DNA of 64,000 nucleotides, from contig NZ_BAABHA010000010.1 of assembly GCF_039541855.1 (NCBI RefSeq), forward strand, positions 727,344-791,343, read 5' to 3'. The notes under the pieces were generated by a model. It saw only the letters and a program-made list of their open reading frames with translations. It did no database searches and had not been told where the DNA came from. Of the stretch, positions 52,437-61,217 are shown piece after piece. The stretch comes from Solirubrum koreensis (GTDB taxonomy: Bacteria > Bacteroidota > Bacteroidia > Cytophagales > Hymenobacteraceae). The stretch's first letter is position 1. Every line of letters starts with the position of its first letter. Both the position numbers and the translations under genes were made by a program.

Positions 52437-52501
52437 TGCTGGGCGCATACTGCAAGACGAGGTTAGAGCGTTAGTTGCCGCGCTTTAACCCGTGTCAAGC
52501 T

Positions 52502-53194
52502 ATGCTTTCCTCTGCCGCCCATACGCTGCTCCGCCAGCGGTTCAACCTGCTGGTTCTTCTCGGCGCTTCCCTGACTTTGTGCACCGTACTGGTGGTGTTT
52601 CGGGTATTTCTTACCTACCAGATAACGTTCGTGTTCCTGCTCTGGAACCTGTTTCTGGCCGTGGTGCCGTTTGGGCTGAGTTTGATGCTGGGCATGGTTT
52701 CAGCATCGGCCCGGCAGCGCCTGCTGGTCCCGGTGGGGGCGGTATGGCTGCTGTTTTTTCCGAACGCGCCCTACATTCTTACCGACTTGTTTCACCTGCA
52801 CCCGCGGCCCGGCATGCCGTATTGGTACGATCTGGCCTTGCTGCTCACCGCGGCCTGGACCGGCCTTATGCTGGCCTACGCGTCGTTGCTGGATATGCAA
52901 CGGTATGTGCACGAACGGCTGGGCAGCGCGCTGAGCTGGGCTTTTACGGTGCTGGCACTGGGCTTAAGCGGCTTTGGCGTGTACCTCGGCCGGTACCTGC
53001 GCTGGAACAGCTGGGACATTGTAACCAACCCGCTGGGCCTTGCTTACGACATCCTCGACCGCGTGCTGAACCCGTTCAGCCACCCCCGCACCTGGGGCGT
53101 TACGCTCCTGTTTGGTGTCTTCCTGTTGCTGGGTTATCTTACGGTACGGCAGCTCGGCCGTTTAACCCAAAGCCCCATCGAACCATTACGTTAG
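52502..53194 (+). CDS. DUF1361 integral membrane protein
   Basis: A 230-residue membrane protein with about six transmembrane helices. WLLFFPNAPYILTDLFHL is the characteristic DUF1361 motif, followed by WYDLALLLTAAWTGLMLAY and GFGVYLGRYLRWNSWDIV. Function unknown. The ATG at 52502 is preferred; a TTG nine codons upstream is possible. It follows the export operon by 65 bases and may be unrelated. Confidence 0.85.
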   Translation: MLSSAAHTLLRQRFNLLVLLGASLTLCTVLVVFRVFLTYQITFVFLLWNLFLAVVPFGLSLMLGMVSASARQRLLVPVGAVWLLFFPNAPYILTDLFHLHPRPGMPYWYDLALLLTAAWTGLMLAYASLLDMQRYVHERLGSALSWAFTVLALGLSGFGVYLGRYLRWNSWDIVTNPLGLAYDILDRVLNPFSHPRTWGVTLLFGVFLLLGYLTVRQLGRLTQSPIEPLR

Positions 53195-53262
53195 CCGCCT
53201 TGTCTGGCAGAAGTTACCCGCTGACGTCTTGCGTCTGACACACCTTTCCCCGCCTTCCCCGC

Positions 53263-53745
53263 ATGTCCTTTTTTCCCCTGCTACTTGGGCTGATTCTGCC
53301 CCTGTACCCCTTCGTCGATTCCGGCCCGGCACCCGCCCCCACCAATCCATACGTGGGCGTGTGGGAGTTCCGCACCGACTCAACTTTGTTTCGGGTTCAG
53401 CTGCGCGAGAAACGCAAGTTCGAAATGCCCGACAAAAGGGTTACCGATGTGGTGATGGGCAGCTACAGCTTTAGCCGCAAGGGCCAGGTGGTGGAAGAAA
53501 CCTTTTCCGATAAAAACCGCTACCTCGCGCCGTTTGGCATGCTGAAACCGGGCTATGAAACGAGGCTGTCCATGGTTTTTCAGGACCAGCTGGGCCAAAA
53601 CCACTGCCGCCTTGTGTTGCAGCCCAAACCCGAGCAGCCCGATGTGCTGGTTTGGACGCGGGAGTATTTTCTGGAAAACAAGCCTGGTGGTGGCAAGGCA
53701 CGCTTTTCCCTGCCCGCCACTTTTGAGTTGGTGCGCGCCAAATAA
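53263..53745 (+). CDS. Hypothetical exported protein
   Basis: A 160-residue protein with an N-terminal hydrophobic segment (FFPLLLGLILPLYPFV) that looks like a signal peptide, and a beta-rich body beginning NPYVGVWEFRTDSTLFRVQL. The composition suggests a small beta-barrel or lipocalin-like domain, as in several Bacteroidota families of unknown function. No family named with confidence. Confidence 0.55.
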   Translation: MSFFPLLLGLILPLYPFVDSGPAPAPTNPYVGVWEFRTDSTLFRVQLREKRKFEMPDKRVTDVVMGSYSFSRKGQVVEETFSDKNRYLAPFGMLKPGYETRLSMVFQDQLGQNHCRLVLQPKPEQPDVLVWTREYFLENKPGGGKARFSLPATFELVRAK

Positions 53746-53826
53746 ACCCGCTGGCTGGGCGAAGCAGCGGGTGGGCCAGATTCGTATCTTGCCCGCCGCA
53801 TGCGCATCTCCCCTTCCCTCGCCCCC

Positions 53827-55203
53827 ATGACCTGGGCCCGGCTCCTGAGCCGCCGCCGCTACCCCGAGCAGCCCCAGCTTCACGTGGTTTCCGATGCTCC
53901 GCCCGTGCGCGGCGCGTTCGTGCAAGACTACGACCGCGTGGTATTCAGCTCGGCTTTCCGGCGTTTGCAGCGCAAAACGCAGGTCATGCCGCTGCCCGAA
54001 ACGGACTTTGTGCATACCCGCCTCACCCACTCACTGGAAACGGCTTGCGTAGGCCGTTCGTTGGGGCGGTTGAGCGGCCGACTGCTCATGGAAGCCGACG
54101 ACGAGCTGGCCCAGCAGCTGCCCTACTTCGATGCCGACTGCGGCGACATTGTAGCCGCTGCCTGCCTGGCCCACGACATCGGCAACCCGCCCTTCGGCCA
54201 TTCCGGCGAAGACGCTATTTCCGCTTATTTCCAAAGCGCTGCCGCCGAGCCCTTCGTGCGCGTGCTCAGCCCCGCCCAACGCGCCGATTTACAGCGCTTC
54301 GAGGGCAACGCGGCGGGCTTCCGGGTCCTTACGCACACGTATGCGGCTCACAGCAGCGGCACGGCTGGCTTGGGCCTCACGTACGCCACCTTGGGCGCCT
54401 TCAGCAAATACCCCAAGCCGTCGGTAGTCGATGAAGACGATAAAACGGGGGGAATCAGCGAAAAGAAATTCGGCTATTTCCAAACCGAATCCGCCCGCTT
54501 CCGGCACGTAGCCGAGGATTTAGGCCTGCTGCCCAAGGGTAACCCGGCGGATGGCTTTTACCACCGCCATCCGCTGGCTTTGCTGGTAGAAGCCGCCGAC
54601 GACCTGTGTTACCGCATCATCGACTTCGAGGACGGCCTCAAGCTGGGCCTCATCGACCACAAAGAAGGACTTAGCCTGCTCCGGCAAATGCTGGCCGACG
54701 ACCCCGACCGCCCCCGCAGTGTGCAGTGGCTGGACTGGCGCGAGGAGTTGGGCTACATCCGGGCCCGTCTAATCGGCAAGCTGGTGGCTGAAACCGCCGC
54801 CCTGTTCGCCAGCCACGCGCCCGCCATTCTGCGCGGCGAGTACGACGCCCCGCTCATCAAGGAACTGAGCTGCTGGCACGAGTTGCAGCAAGTGCAGATG
54901 CTGTCGGTGGAGCTGCTGTACCGCAGCCGCCCCGTACTGCAAATCGAAGCCGCCGGTTTCGAGGTGCTGGCCGGTTTGCTCGACGCGTTTCTGCACGCCA
55001 CCTTCGACTCAACCGCCAGCCCGCGGGCCCGCAAGTTGCAGGAGCTCATTCCGGCGCAGTTCCGTGCCGTGGGCCCGCAAGCCGGCGCCACCGCCTTCGA
55101 GCAAATCATCCTGCTCACCGATTACGTAGGCTCCCTCACCGACCAGAACGCCCTCAGCCTGTTCCGCACCATTCGCGGCATCGATCTACCGAAAGGGTTT
55201 TAG
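53827..55203 (+). CDS. dgt: Deoxyguanosinetriphosphate triphosphohydrolase
   Basis: A 458-residue HD-domain dNTPase. DRVVFSSAFRRLQRKTQV is the substrate-binding region, and the HD metal residues are in RLTHSLETA, CLAHDIGNPPFGHSGE and EAADDLCYRIIDFEDG. It cleaves dGTP to deoxyguanosine and triphosphate, limiting the dNTP pool. The ATG at 53827 (MTWARLLSRRRYPE) is preferred over ATG 53800. A TATCTTG-like element precedes it by about 40 bases. Confidence 0.93.
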   Translation: MTWARLLSRRRYPEQPQLHVVSDAPPVRGAFVQDYDRVVFSSAFRRLQRKTQVMPLPETDFVHTRLTHSLETACVGRSLGRLSGRLLMEADDELAQQLPYFDADCGDIVAAACLAHDIGNPPFGHSGEDAISAYFQSAAAEPFVRVLSPAQRADLQRFEGNAAGFRVLTHTYAAHSSGTAGLGLTYATLGAFSKYPKPSVVDEDDKTGGISEKKFGYFQTESARFRHVAEDLGLLPKGNPADGFYHRHPLALLVEAADDLCYRIIDFEDGLKLGLIDHKEGLSLLRQMLADDPDRPRSVQWLDWREELGYIRARLIGKLVAETAALFASHAPAILRGEYDAPLIKELSCWHELQQVQMLSVELLYRSRPVLQIEAAGFEVLAGLLDAFLHATFDSTASPRARKLQELIPAQFRAVGPQAGATAFEQIILLTDYVGSLTDQNALSLFRTIRGIDLPKGF

Positions 55204-55215
55204 GCGCTTGGAGGC

Positions 55216-55533
55216 ATGATAAACACTAGTAAATCACCCACTATTCGCTTGATCGTTCTGTCACTTACTGCTATTATTCTACTTCTGTATTGGCACAAGT
55301 TGACGAGTCTTTTAATTGATTTTGCTCCAATACACGGCATGGCCTTCAAAGGCCTCATATTTTACAAGCAATCAATATTTCTAGCTTACTCAGGGGTATT
55401 GCTTTTGCATAGTTATAACACCTTTCGTACGGAAGTATCGAAGTTTACAAAGGCGGGATTCATTGTGCTGGTCTTGGTTTGGGGCATATACGTAATGATA
55501 CACTTGGCTGTGCCAGGGGGCATGCTTTCCTAA
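55216..55533 (+). CDS. Small AT-rich hypothetical membrane protein
   Basis: A 105-residue protein with three probable membrane segments (IRLIVLSLTAIILLLYWHKL, SIFLAYSGVLLLHSY and AGFIVLVLVWGIYVMIHL). No family recognised. Its DNA is much more AT-rich than dgt and hemL on either side, and it starts only 12 bases after the dgt stop codon, so it was probably acquired. It may still be expressed with dgt. Confidence 0.5.
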   Translation: MINTSKSPTIRLIVLSLTAIILLLYWHKLTSLLIDFAPIHGMAFKGLIFYKQSIFLAYSGVLLLHSYNTFRTEVSKFTKAGFIVLVLVWGIYVMIHLAVPGGMLS

Positions 55534-55606
55534 CTGCGGTTCAGCTGAACCAATCTTCAGTCTACCTTTACCGGCACAAACTGCCCCTGCCAACTGTTAC
55601 CTTCTC

Positions 55607-56929
55607 ATGCAGCAAACTACTTCCGCACCCGGCCTTTCCCTGGCTACCAGCGACCAGCTTTTCACCCGCGCCAAAGACCTGATTCCGGGCGGCGTTAACT
55701 CGCCCGTTCGTGCCTTCCGCGCCGTGGGCGGCCACCCGGTTTTCATGAAATCGGCCCAGGGCGCCTGGCTAACCGATGTGGATGGCAACCGGTACCTGGA
55801 CTTCATTAACTCCTGGGGCCCAATGATTTTGGGCCACGCACCCAAAGTCGTTCTTGATGCCGTTCAGCAAGCCTTGCCCGACTCGCTTTCCTTCGGCGCC
55901 CCTACTCGCCGGGAAGTAGAAATGGCCGAGCTGATTTGCCAGATGGTGCCCAGCGTGGAGAAAGTTCGCTTGGTAAACTCGGGTACCGAGGCCACCATGT
56001 CGGCCATTCGGGTGGCGCGGGGCTACACCGGCCGCGACAAGATTCTGAAGTTCGAAGGCTGCTACCACGGCCACGGCGACTCCTTCCTGATTTCGGCCGG
56101 CTCGGGCGCCCTCACCCTCGGCACGCCCGATTCGCCCGGCGTAACCGAAGGTGTAGCCAAGGACACGCTTACCGTTCCCTACAACGACCTCGAAGCTACC
56201 CGCCAGGCCATTGCCGCTAATCCCGACCAGATTGCCGCCATCATCTTGGAACCGGTGGTGGGCAACATCGGGCTGGTGCCGCCCGCCGAAGGCTTCCTGC
56301 AGGGTCTGCGCGAGCTGTGTACCCAGCACGGCATCGTGTTTATTTTCGATGAGGTAATGACCGGCTTCCGCCTGGCCCGCGGCGGCGCGCAGGAGCTATT
56401 CGGCGTGCAGCCCGACCTCACCACCCTGGGCAAAATCATTGGCGGTGGCATGCCGGTGGGTGCTTACGGTGGCCGTAAAGACATCATGGACCAAGTGGCG
56501 CCGGCCGGCAAAGTGTACCAAGCTGGTACGCTCTCGGGTAACCCCATTGCCACGGCCGCGGGCATGGCCCAGCTGCGCTACCTCAACGAGCACCCCGAAC
56601 TCTACCAGGAGTTGGACCGCATCAGTGCCCGCCTTGCCGATGGCACCCGGGATATTGCCGCTGAGCTGGGTCTGAACTACACCGTGAACCGCGTGGGCTC
56701 TATGTGGAGCGTGTTCTTCACTTCCCAGACTGTTACGGATCTGGCCTCGGCCAAAACATCCGACCTGGAAGCTTTCGGCCGTTACTTCCGCGCCATGCTC
56801 AACCGCGGCGTGTACCTCGCGCCTTCGCAGTACGAAGCCCTTTTCATCAGCACGGCCATGACCGACGACTTGGTGGACCTGTACCTGACGGCTTGCCGCG
56901 AGTCGATGCGGGAGGCCCACGGCCTGTAG
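55607..56929 (+). CDS. hemL: Glutamate-1-semialdehyde 2,1-aminomutase
   Basis: A 440-residue class III PLP aminotransferase-fold enzyme of normal length. IPGGVNSPVRAFRAVGGHPVF is the family's N-terminal signature; FEGCYHGHGDSFL and FDEVMTGFRLARGGAQE carry binding and catalytic residues; TLGKIIGGGMPVGAYGG holds the PLP lysine. It makes 5-aminolevulinate for haem and other tetrapyrroles by the C5 pathway. A strong terminator follows. Confidence 0.97.
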   Translation: MQQTTSAPGLSLATSDQLFTRAKDLIPGGVNSPVRAFRAVGGHPVFMKSAQGAWLTDVDGNRYLDFINSWGPMILGHAPKVVLDAVQQALPDSLSFGAPTRREVEMAELICQMVPSVEKVRLVNSGTEATMSAIRVARGYTGRDKILKFEGCYHGHGDSFLISAGSGALTLGTPDSPGVTEGVAKDTLTVPYNDLEATRQAIAANPDQIAAIILEPVVGNIGLVPPAEGFLQGLRELCTQHGIVFIFDEVMTGFRLARGGAQELFGVQPDLTTLGKIIGGGMPVGAYGGRKDIMDQVAPAGKVYQAGTLSGNPIATAAGMAQLRYLNEHPELYQELDRISARLADGTRDIAAELGLNYTVNRVGSMWSVFFTSQTVTDLASAKTSDLEAFGRYFRAMLNRGVYLAPSQYEALFISTAMTDDLVDLYLTACRESMREAHGL

Positions 56930-56955
56930 CCTACCCTGCCCTGCTCCGGTCTTTT

Positions 56956-57005
56956 AACGACGCGGGGCCACGACCTGACCGGGTTGTGGCCCCGCGTCGT
57001 TTTGC
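56956..57005 (+). terminator. Terminator after hemL
   Basis: AACGACGCGGGGCCAC and GTGGCCCCGCGTCGTT arms (16 bases) with a 15-base loop, followed by TTTTG, 27 bases after the stop codon. Confidence 0.9.
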
Positions 57006-57020
57006 CAGCAGCGGCCATTC

Positions 57021-57053
57021 TTGTCGGGAGAGCATATCTACCGGTTATCTTTG
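57021..57053 (+). promoter_or_regulatory. Promoter of the hypothetical gene at 57079
   Basis: TTG (57021-57023), 22 bases, then TATCTTTG (57046-57053); the ATG is 25 bases downstream. Confidence 0.65.
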
Positions 57054-57078
57054 CCCCGAAACCGATTCCTTACTGCCC

Positions 57079-57966
57079 ATGCCCTACCGCTACCGTTTTG
57101 GATTCTGGAGCCTGCTGATTGTGCTGTTGGTTGTGCCGCTGAGCCTGAAGGCCCAATCTGGAACCGCCACGCAAAACAAGCAGCTCTTCGACCGTGCCGT
57201 GGACGAAATCAACTTTCGCACCATGGAAACGGTGTACGACAAGTCCTTTACCCGGCGCAAGTTTCCGGTTACGCTGCGCACGGCCAAAGCCCGCCGCGAA
57301 TTCGACGATTTTGCCGGCCGCGAGGACATCAAGAAGCTGTTCCTCAACTACAACGGAGTAGCCGAACGTTACAAAAACCGTTTTGGCAAGGGCCGCACCG
57401 ACCTGGCTGAATTCGACAAGCAACTCAACGGCATCCTCGTCGATGCCAACTTCGAGTTCTTTATTCGGGTGCTGCCGCGCGACGAACGGGTGGCCCTTAT
57501 TCGTTCCCTGCAGCGCTACATCAAGCAGGCCGGCGCCCAGTTTAATGCCTCCGAAGACAAGGTTCGGGAAGATCTGCTGGCTTCCGGAGCTGCCGTGCCC
57601 CCAGCCGATGTAGACGCCCAAGCTGAAGAGCCCATTACCAAGCCGCTGGAAGAGCCTGCCGCGGAGGATGAAGCCGAAGAGGCAGCCGTTCCTGCGCCGC
57701 AACCGGCGGGACCACGCGCCCTGGACGAGTCCAGCGCCCCGCGCCACGATTGGCTGGATTACACCACGTTGCTCTGCTCCATACTGTCGCTGGCACTGGT
57801 CGCCTACCTCACGTTTTCGGTACTACCTGGTTTACGAACCCAAATCAGCAACCTCACCGCCGAGCCGGATTACGAGGAAGACGAACCCGTTGCGGTGGCC
57901 CCTGCCCCCAAACGCCGGGCCTCAACTGGCCCGCCCGCCGACCGTTACGAAGACGACGAAGAATAA
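57079..57966 (+). CDS. Hypothetical exported protein with charged C-terminal tail
   Basis: A 295-residue protein. A signal peptide (FWSLLIVLLVVPLSLKAQ) is followed by a helical domain rich in Phe, Arg and Lys (about 30-165) and an acidic, Pro/Ala-rich linker. A membrane segment (TTLLCSILSLALVAYLTFSVL, about 231-252) precedes a long acidic tail ending in RYEDDEE. This single-pass layout with cytoplasmic or periplasmic acidic tail is not one I can name. It is transcribed from its own promoter, about 70 bases upstream of dcd. Confidence 0.6.
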   Translation: MPYRYRFGFWSLLIVLLVVPLSLKAQSGTATQNKQLFDRAVDEINFRTMETVYDKSFTRRKFPVTLRTAKARREFDDFAGREDIKKLFLNYNGVAERYKNRFGKGRTDLAEFDKQLNGILVDANFEFFIRVLPRDERVALIRSLQRYIKQAGAQFNASEDKVREDLLASGAAVPPADVDAQAEEPITKPLEEPAAEDEAEEAAVPAPQPAGPRALDESSAPRHDWLDYTTLLCSILSLALVAYLTFSVLPGLRTQISNLTAEPDYEEDEPVAVAPAPKRRASTGPPADRYEDDEE

Positions 57967-58038
57967 ACGGCTCCGCCGCCATTGCCGCATGCCGAAGGGG
58001 CCCGTTGCCTCTCAGCATTTTCTCACTCAGCATACCCA

Positions 58039-58575
58039 ATGATTCTCACCGACGAGCAAATTCTGGCCGAAATCGAACGCGGCACCATCCTCATCGAACC
58101 GTACGACCGCGCCTGCCTCGGCACCAACTCCTACGACGTGCATCTGGGCCGCTACCTGGCCACCTACCGCGACCATATTCTGGACGCGCGCAAGCACAAC
58201 GAAATCGACGTGTTCGAAATACCCGAGGAAGGCTTCGTGCTGACGCCGGAAACCCTCTACCTGGGCGTAACCGAGGAGTACACCGAAACGCACGCTCACG
58301 TACCGTTCCTGGAAGGAAAAAGCTCAGTGGGGCGTTTGGGAATCGACATTCACGCTACGGCCGGCAAGGGCGACGTGGGGTTCTGCAATACCTGGACGCT
58401 GGAAATTTCGGTGACGCAGCCCGTGCGCATCTACCACGGCATGCCCATCGGGCAGCTCATCTACTTCGCCGTAGAGGGCTCTGTTCAGAACTACTACAAC
58501 CGCAAGCCGAACGCCAAATACAACGAGCGAACCAACAAGCCGGTGGAGTCGATGATGTGGAAAAACAAGTTCTAA
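58039..58575 (+). CDS. dcd: dCTP deaminase
   Basis: A 178-residue dUTPase/dCTP deaminase-fold enzyme. ILTDEQILAEIERGTILIEP begins the family pattern, and FLEGKSSVGRLGIDIHATAGKGDVGF carries the active-site Ser, Arg and Asp (and the Glu of the deaminase version upstream, VTPETLYLGVTEEY). It converts dCTP to dUTP for thymidylate synthesis. The ATG at 58039 is preferred over the upstream frame. Together with dgt it forms a nucleotide-pool cluster of two genes within 5 kb. Confidence 0.92.
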   Translation: MILTDEQILAEIERGTILIEPYDRACLGTNSYDVHLGRYLATYRDHILDARKHNEIDVFEIPEEGFVLTPETLYLGVTEEYTETHAHVPFLEGKSSVGRLGIDIHATAGKGDVGFCNTWTLEISVTQPVRIYHGMPIGQLIYFAVEGSVQNYYNRKPNAKYNERTNKPVESMMWKNKF

Positions 58576-58782
58576 AGGGCTTTCGGCACTTCCAGCAATG
58601 GCAAAAAAAGCGCTTCAGGGCTTCAATTGAGCCGCTTTAGTTTCATCAAGGGCATCCATACAGCTTCGAACCCGAACTGCTTGGCATACTTTTTCGTTAC
58701 AATAGGGCGTTGGATGCTAAGGCAGCCAGCAGTAACTTGATTCAGTGGCCCCGAGCCCTCAACCATACTTGCCTTGACGACG

Positions 58783-59268
58783 ATGAAGAACCTAATTGCA
58801 ACGACTGTGCTGGCGGTAGGCGTTACCCTTGGCACTTACGCGCAGCAAGCTCCCGCCAAGAAAGCTGTGGTGCAGCAACGCGCCGACCGCCTCTCGAACC
58901 AGATGGCCCGCGAGCTGCGCCTGAATAACTACCAGACCACCAAGCTGCGTGCTATCAACGCCGATAAAGTGGCCAAAATGGCTGCTATTGAGGCCAAATA
59001 CGCCGGCAACAACAAGCTCGTGGACGAGCAGTGCAAAGGGGTGTGTAAGGAACGCGACCAGGAACTGCGCAACGTGCTGACCACTGACCAGTACAGTGCT
59101 TACTACGGCAACCGCGCCACGTACTACGCTTTCGATAAGAACTACGCTATGCAATCGGGCGACATTATGCTCGTAAACGCGGTGCAGAATCCGCTGCCAG
59201 CTAGTGCTAAAGGTGCTACCATTAGTCAAACCAAAGAAGACGCGAAACCGGCTCCTCGTGGCCGCTAA
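58783..59268 (+). CDS. Exported hypothetical protein, CpxP/Spy-like in length and composition
   Basis: A 161-residue protein with a signal peptide (MKNLIATTVLAVGVTLGT, cleaved near YAQQ) and a helical, charged body with LRLNNYQTTKLRAINADKVAK and QELRNVLTTDQYSAYYG. The spacing of helices and the LTxDQ pattern resemble small periplasmic LTxxQ-type stress proteins, but the match is loose. The ATG at 58783 is chosen over a TTG nine bases upstream because it begins the signal peptide. Confidence 0.6.
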   Translation: MKNLIATTVLAVGVTLGTYAQQAPAKKAVVQQRADRLSNQMARELRLNNYQTTKLRAINADKVAKMAAIEAKYAGNNKLVDEQCKGVCKERDQELRNVLTTDQYSAYYGNRATYYAFDKNYAMQSGDIMLVNAVQNPLPASAKGATISQTKEDAKPAPRGR

Positions 59269-59290
59269 GTAGTTTCGCCTGTCGGCACAT

Positions 59291-59330
59291 AAAAAAGCCC
59301 GCCCTGCAAAAGCAGGGCGGGCTTTTTGTT
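59291..59330. terminator. Terminator between converging genes
   Basis: AAAAAGCCCGCCCTGC and GCAGGGCGGGCTTTTT arms (16 bases, 4-base loop) with A/T ends serve both the exported hypothetical gene (+) and gldC (-). Confidence 0.92.
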
Positions 59331-59345
59331 TAACTGGGGGTAGTT

Positions 59346-59681
59346 CTACTGCCCCTTCTCTTCTTTCTCGAGGTGGTTGGCCAGCTCCCGGCCTACGGCG
59401 CGTAGCTTGGCGCCCATGAACTCATCGTTAGTAGAGTTGATGATGCTTTCGGCCATCGAGCCAATCATGTCCACGTAGAAGCGCTTCATCTCGTTCACGG
59501 GCATGTCTTTGGTCCAGAGGTCAATCTTCATGGTACCGGTTTGCTCCCGGTCCCAGATGGAGATATTCAGGGCTTTGGCAAAGTGAATATCGGGACCGGC
59601 GTCGGTGGCACTCCAGCTAATAGCCTCGGGAATCTTCTGCTCATCGAGGGCAATGCTGAAGCGGATTTCGGATTTTTTCAT
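59346..59681 (-). CDS. gldC: Gliding motility protein GldC
   Basis: A 111-residue cytoplasmic protein matching GldC: MKKSEIRFSIALDEQKIPEAI, the ISWSATDAGP segment and FYVDMIGSMAESIINST. GldC occurs with the gliding/T9SS gene set in Bacteroidota, although it is not one of the core secretion components; here no other gld gene is adjacent. A palindromic repeat lies upstream, between it and dnaN. Confidence 0.88.
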   Translation of the reverse strand: MKKSEIRFSIALDEQKIPEAISWSATDAGPDIHFAKALNISIWDREQTGTMKIDLWTKDMPVNEMKRFYVDMIGSMAESIINSTNDEFMGAKLRAVGRELANHLEKEEKGQ

Positions 59682-59748
59682 GGGTCAGAAAAGACGGTTG
59701 AAGGGCGTCTGACGAAGGAACAAAAAGAAAAAACGGGCTAAAAAAGCT

Positions 59749-59851
59749 GTCATCCTAAGCACCGGCAAGGACCTCATCAGGAGCGAACGACCCCGGATGA
59801 AGGTCATTACTTAGCTGACGTGAAAAGGTCCTTCGCGGTGCTCAGGATGAC
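59749..59851. repeat. Palindromic interspersed repeat, copy 2
   Basis: Arms 59749-59774 and 59826-59851 (26 bases each) are inverted with three mismatches and a 51-base spacer. The arm core matches copy 1 at 6057-6156 (GTCATCCT-A/G-AGC and GGACCT conserved), but the spacer is unrelated, as expected for a family that keeps only its ends. Confidence 0.8.
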
Positions 59852-59874
59852 AAATGAGGTACGTAGCCGCTTGA

Positions 59875-60999
59875 TTACACGTAGTTGTTGAGCATTACCG
59901 GCATTACCAGCATGAGGATGTTTTCGTTATCCTCAGCCAAGGTGGGCATGAGCAGGCCAGCGCGGTTGGGCGTGCTCAGCTCCAGGGTAATTTCCTCGGA
60001 GTCGATGTTGGAGAGCATTTCGGTGAGGAAGCGGGCGTTGAAGCCGATTTCCATGTCCTCGCCGTCGTACTGGCAGGGCAGCTTTTCGTTAGCTTCGTTG
60101 CTGAAGTCGAGGTCTTCGGCCGAAATGGTCAGCTCGGAACCGGCCAGGCGCAGGCGTACCTGGTGAGTGGTCTTGTTCGAGTAAATGGCAATGCGCTTCA
60201 CCGAGTTCAGCAGAGCGGAGCGGTCGATGATGAGTTTGTTGGGGTTCGAAACCGGAATAACGTTTTCGTAGTCGGGGTACCGCTCGTCAATCAGGCGGCA
60301 CACGAGGCGCATCTGGTTGAAGGAGAAGAACGCGTTACTCTGGTTGAACTCCATGCGCACGGGCGTGGCCTCGGAGGGCAGCGCGCCTTTCAGCAGGTTA
60401 AAGGCTTTGCGCGGAATGATGAGGTTGGCGGTTTGGCCAGCGGCTACATCCTGGCGGCGGTAGCGCAGCAGGCGGTGGCCGTCGGTGGCTACGAAGGTGG
60501 CTTGGTTATCGGCTAGCTGCACCAGAATGCCGGTCATGGCGGGGCGCAGCTCGTCGGTGCTAACGGCGAAGATGGTTTTGTTGATGGCGCGCTGCAGCGA
60601 CGACGACGGAATTTCCACCGGCGACGAGCCTTTTACCACCGGCACGCGGGGGAAGTCGGTGGCGTTTTCGCCGGCCAGCTTGTAGCGTCCGTTCGACGAG
60701 CTGATTTCGATGCCGTACGTTTCCTCGTCGAGGGTAAACGTCACGGGCTGATCGGGCAGATTCTTGAGGGTATCGAGCAGAATGCGGGCCGGGGCGGCAA
60801 TGCGGCCGCTTTCGCGGGCCTCCACGGGCAGCTCGGTAATCATGCTGGTCTCCAGGTCGGAGGCCGTGATGGTCAGCTTCCCGTTCTCGATTTCAAACAG
60901 GAAGTTCTCCAGAATGGGCACGACGGGGTTGTTGGTAACCACGCCGTTAATGCTCTGGAGCTGCTTGAGCAACGCCGAAGACGAAACGATGAACTTCAT
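59875..60999 (-). CDS. dnaN: DNA polymerase III sliding clamp, beta subunit
   Basis: A 374-residue sliding clamp of normal length with three structurally similar domains: MKFIVSSSALLKQLQSINGVV (domain I), VEIPSSSLQRAINKTIFAVS (domain II), PNKLIIDRSALLNSVKRIAIYS (domain III), and a C-terminus ending VMPVMLNNYV. It tethers DNA polymerase to the template. On the minus strand a TATCTTTG -7 element lies 36 bases upstream of the start. No dnaA or recF is next to it, so this is not an origin-type arrangement. Confidence 0.97.
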   Translation of the reverse strand: MKFIVSSSALLKQLQSINGVVTNNPVVPILENFLFEIENGKLTITASDLETSMITELPVEARESGRIAAPARILLDTLKNLPDQPVTFTLDEETYGIEISSSNGRYKLAGENATDFPRVPVVKGSSPVEIPSSSLQRAINKTIFAVSTDELRPAMTGILVQLADNQATFVATDGHRLLRYRRQDVAAGQTANLIIPRKAFNLLKGALPSEATPVRMEFNQSNAFFSFNQMRLVCRLIDERYPDYENVIPVSNPNKLIIDRSALLNSVKRIAIYSNKTTHQVRLRLAGSELTISAEDLDFSNEANEKLPCQYDGEDMEIGFNARFLTEMLSNIDSEEITLELSTPNRAGLLMPTLAEDNENILMLVMPVMLNNYV

Positions 61000-61034
61000 A
61001 TAGAAGAGTTGGGAAGGTTGCGGATTATGGAGAA

Positions 61035-61042
61035 CAAAGATA
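61035..61042 (-). promoter_or_regulatory. -7 element upstream of dnaN
   Basis: TATCTTTG on the minus strand, 36 bases before the dnaN ATG. No clear TTG was found at the -33 distance. Confidence 0.5.
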
Positions 61043-61217
61043 GGGAGCTATACGGGAGTTTCTAGCCACACTTCTACGCTTCCGCAAGCACCGGCCAGAG
61101 GCTCAGGCGCGAGGTGGGTGCGCGGTAACCGCATTGTATTCTGCCTCTAGTCTGTATACTTTTTCCGCTCGATTCCGTAAGTTGAGCTTGCCGCGCTTTC
61201 CTCCTAACCCTTTGCGT

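Noticed and set aside
59875..60999. Replication origin next to dnaN
   Set aside because: No dnaA gene, DnaA-box cluster or AT-rich unwinding region was seen around dnaN.
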